A stretch of DNA of 5,881 nt from Bacteroidota bacterium (GTDB lineage Bacteria > Bacteroidota > Bacteroidia > UBA8524): NCBI GenBank assembly GCA_003531115.1, contig DQHT01000021.1:650-6530 (forward strand). The letters are read 5' to 3'. The notes under the pieces were generated by a model, which worked only from the letters and a program-made list of their open reading frames with translations, did no database searches and was not told the DNA's origin. Both the position numbers and the translations under genes were made by a program. Below, piece by piece: positions 4,650 to 5,881 of the stretch. Each line of letters starts with the position of its first letter. Positions within the stretch are counted from its first letter, which is position 1.

Positions 4650-5881
4650 CTATCCGGAAGAGAGTATCCGCTCTGTTTCCAGATCCTCCCAATGTTTTTT
4701 GATCCAATTTGCACGCACTATGCCGATTTCCCGGTAATCGACCTCTTCTGGTAAGCGCTCTTTGATCGAAGACAGCAGGTCCAGTCCGTATTGATCCAGA
4801 ACCTTGTTGATCTCCCGTATCCTTTCATCGCGTAATATGTCGTGTGGATCTAATTCTCCATCAAAAACAAAACCTTCCAGGTGCCGGTAGATCGTGTTGA
4901 GGGCAAAGCCGGTTTTTTCTGCAATTTCTTCGGGCTTGTGCCCTCTCTTAAATAAATAGAAACTGTCTCCCGCATTTTTAGAGCTCCTGATTTTGATCAG
5001 GTCCAAACGTGCCTGTTCAAGTATCCGGTCTTTGCCTGTTTCCCTGATAATGCGGAGAATTTCTTTGCCATAGCGCTCAACTTTTAGTTCACCAAAACCG
5101 GTTATTTCATTGAGAGTGACCAGTGTATAGGGCTTTTTTGTGACAAGTTCTTCCAGGGTGGCATCGTTAAAAATGATATATGCCGGAACCGATTCTGCTT
5201 TTGCTCGATTAACCCGCCATTCTTTTAGCGCATTTCTAAGCCGTAATTCTTCCTCGGCATGGGCAGCTGTTTTGGGTTTGGTACTCACCGTTACGGATGC
5301 TGCCCGTTCCAGGCTCGCTTTCCATTGCATACCCATGTGGGTAACGCGCAGATCGCCTTTGTAGGTGTCAACATAATCCTGCTTTTTAAGCATGGAGAGT
5401 GTGGCTTCCCAAACATTCAGCGCCTTGCTTTTCCCTTTACCCCGCAGCGGATGGATCTGCAGGGCATTGGGCAGACTTTCGGTATGGGTGTCCATAATGA
5501 GTTTGAACAATTGATCCTCGGTACACTTCGCCCGAAGGCTGCCCAATACCTGGATCAAAAAGAGGCCGTCTTCAGCCGAGTGGGCGGTTGCCTTGGCAGA
5601 TTCATAAGCACAGTTATCGCAATGATTGCAGTGCTCAACAGTTTGTTCATCAAAATAATTCAGGATATTTTTTCTTCTGCAACTGCTGCTTTCAGCAAAT
5701 TGGGCCATTTCTTCCAGTTTCTGAAGCATCTCGTTTTTATGCTTTTCATTCTGGCTGTTATAGATGAAAAAGCGGAGTCGGTTAAAGTCTCCCGGCGTGT
5801 GCAACAACAGGGCTTCACTGGGCAGCCCGTCGCGCCCGGCACGACCTGTCTCCTGATAATAACTTTCCATGTTTTTGGGCA
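4650..5881 (-). CDS. recQ: RecQ ATP-dependent DNA helicase, C-terminal part (cut by the right edge)
   Basis: A 3'-5' DNA helicase of the RecQ family, acting in recombination and replication-fork repair. The frame runs through the edge: before the ATG at 5870 it reads P-K-N, so that ATG is the internal methionine of the 'PKNMESYYQETGRAGRDG' region and not the start. The two ATPase lobes upstream of helicase motif VI are missing. Counting that Met as 1: motif VI QETGRAGRDG is at 6-15; the zinc-binding subdomain has Cys64, Cys81, Cys84 and Cys87 (CNHCDNC); the RQC winged helix covers about 100-195; the HRDC domain covers about 205-285; and a helix-turn-helix extension covers about 300-395 (GHKPEEIAEKTGFALNTIYRH). 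The order helicase-zinc-RQC-HRDC-HTH is longer than E. coli RecQ but familiar in Bacteroidota, so about 700 or more residues are expected. The stop lies 4 bp from that of the convergent rhlE-like gene. Confidence 0.95.
   Translation of the reverse strand, partial: PKNMESYYQETGRAGRDGLPSEALLLHTPGDFNRLRFFIYNSQNEKHKNEMLQKLEEMAQFAESSSCRRKNILNYFDEQTVEHCNHCDNCAYESAKATAHSAEDGLFLIQVLGSLRAKCTEDQLFKLIMDTHTESLPNALQIHPLRGKGKSKALNVWEATLSMLKKQDYVDTYKGDLRVTHMGMQWKASLERAASVTVSTKPKTAAHAEEELRLRNALKEWRVNRAKAESVPAYIIFNDATLEELVTKKPYTLVTLNEITGFGELKVERYGKEILRIIRETGKDRILEQARLDLIKIRSSKNAGDSFYLFKRGHKPEEIAEKTGFALNTIYRHLEGFVFDGELDPHDILRDERIREINKVLDQYGLDLLSSIKERLPEEVDYREIGIVRANWIKKHWEDLETERILSSG
4656..4680. terminator. 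Weak hairpin at the recQ/rhlE convergent junction
   Basis: GGAA-g-AGAG (4656-4664) can pair with CTCT-gt-TTCC (4671-4680) around a 6-nt loop, giving an eight-pair stem with an asymmetric internal bulge. It sits just past the rhlE stop and inside the last codons of recQ. No T-run follows directly on either strand, so it is not a classic intrinsic terminator. It could slow transcription or protect a 3' end. The pairing is seen in sequence; the role is a guess. Confidence 0.2.

Noticed and set aside
1..5881. Mobile element, defence system, CRISPR or RNA gene
   Set aside because: No transposase, terminal inverted repeats, attachment-site duplication, spacer array or tRNA/rRNA-like sequence was seen. 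All full genes are housekeeping-type, with similar base composition apart from the low-complexity repeats.

Overview
The window looks like ordinary chromosomal DNA from a member of the Bacteroidota, probably in the Sphingobacteria/Cytophagia/Chitinophagia part of the phylum. Four things suggest this. The proteins have a Bacteroidota flavour: a bacillithiol glycosyltransferase, a RecQ with an extra C-terminal helix-turn-helix, and an RsuA-type pseudouridine synthase with a long basic repeat region in front. TAnnTTTG boxes, the -7 element of the Bacteroidota housekeeping sigma factor, stand directly before genes. No start codon has a clear Shine-Dalgarno sequence. GTG and TTG starts are used. 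The phylum call is inference from these features, not from a search.

Layout from left to right: (1) the probable 5' end of a leftward gene that runs off the left edge (1-47); (2) a rightward RsuA/RluB/RluF-type pseudouridine synthase gene with about 305 residues of disordered, repeat-bearing N-terminus (65-1714); (3) a leftward bshA gene, for the first step of bacillithiol synthesis (1711-2847), whose stop codon overlaps the previous stop; (4) a rightward tadA gene, tRNA adenosine deaminase (2890-3336), divergent from bshA across 42 bp; (5) a rightward rhlE-like DEAD-box RNA helicase gene (about 3428-4645); (6) a leftward recQ gene (4650-5881), whose N-terminal part lies beyond the right edge. 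No RNA gene, insertion sequence, prophage, CRISPR array or defence locus was seen.

Four of the genes act on nucleic acids: rRNA pseudouridylation, tRNA editing, RNA unwinding and DNA unwinding. bshA is the exception, making a low-molecular-weight thiol. Strands alternate almost gene by gene, so these appear to be mostly single-gene transcription units packed tightly together rather than a pathway operon.

I found no convincing new multi-gene system. The points that deserve a second look are finer: identical 4-nt spacing between a -7 box and the start codon at two genes, suggesting leaderless mRNAs; a full-consensus antisense promoter inside tadA pointing at bshA; the 66-bp coding repeats and an A9 tract in the pseudouridine synthase gene; and two convergent gene pairs with no room for a terminator between them.
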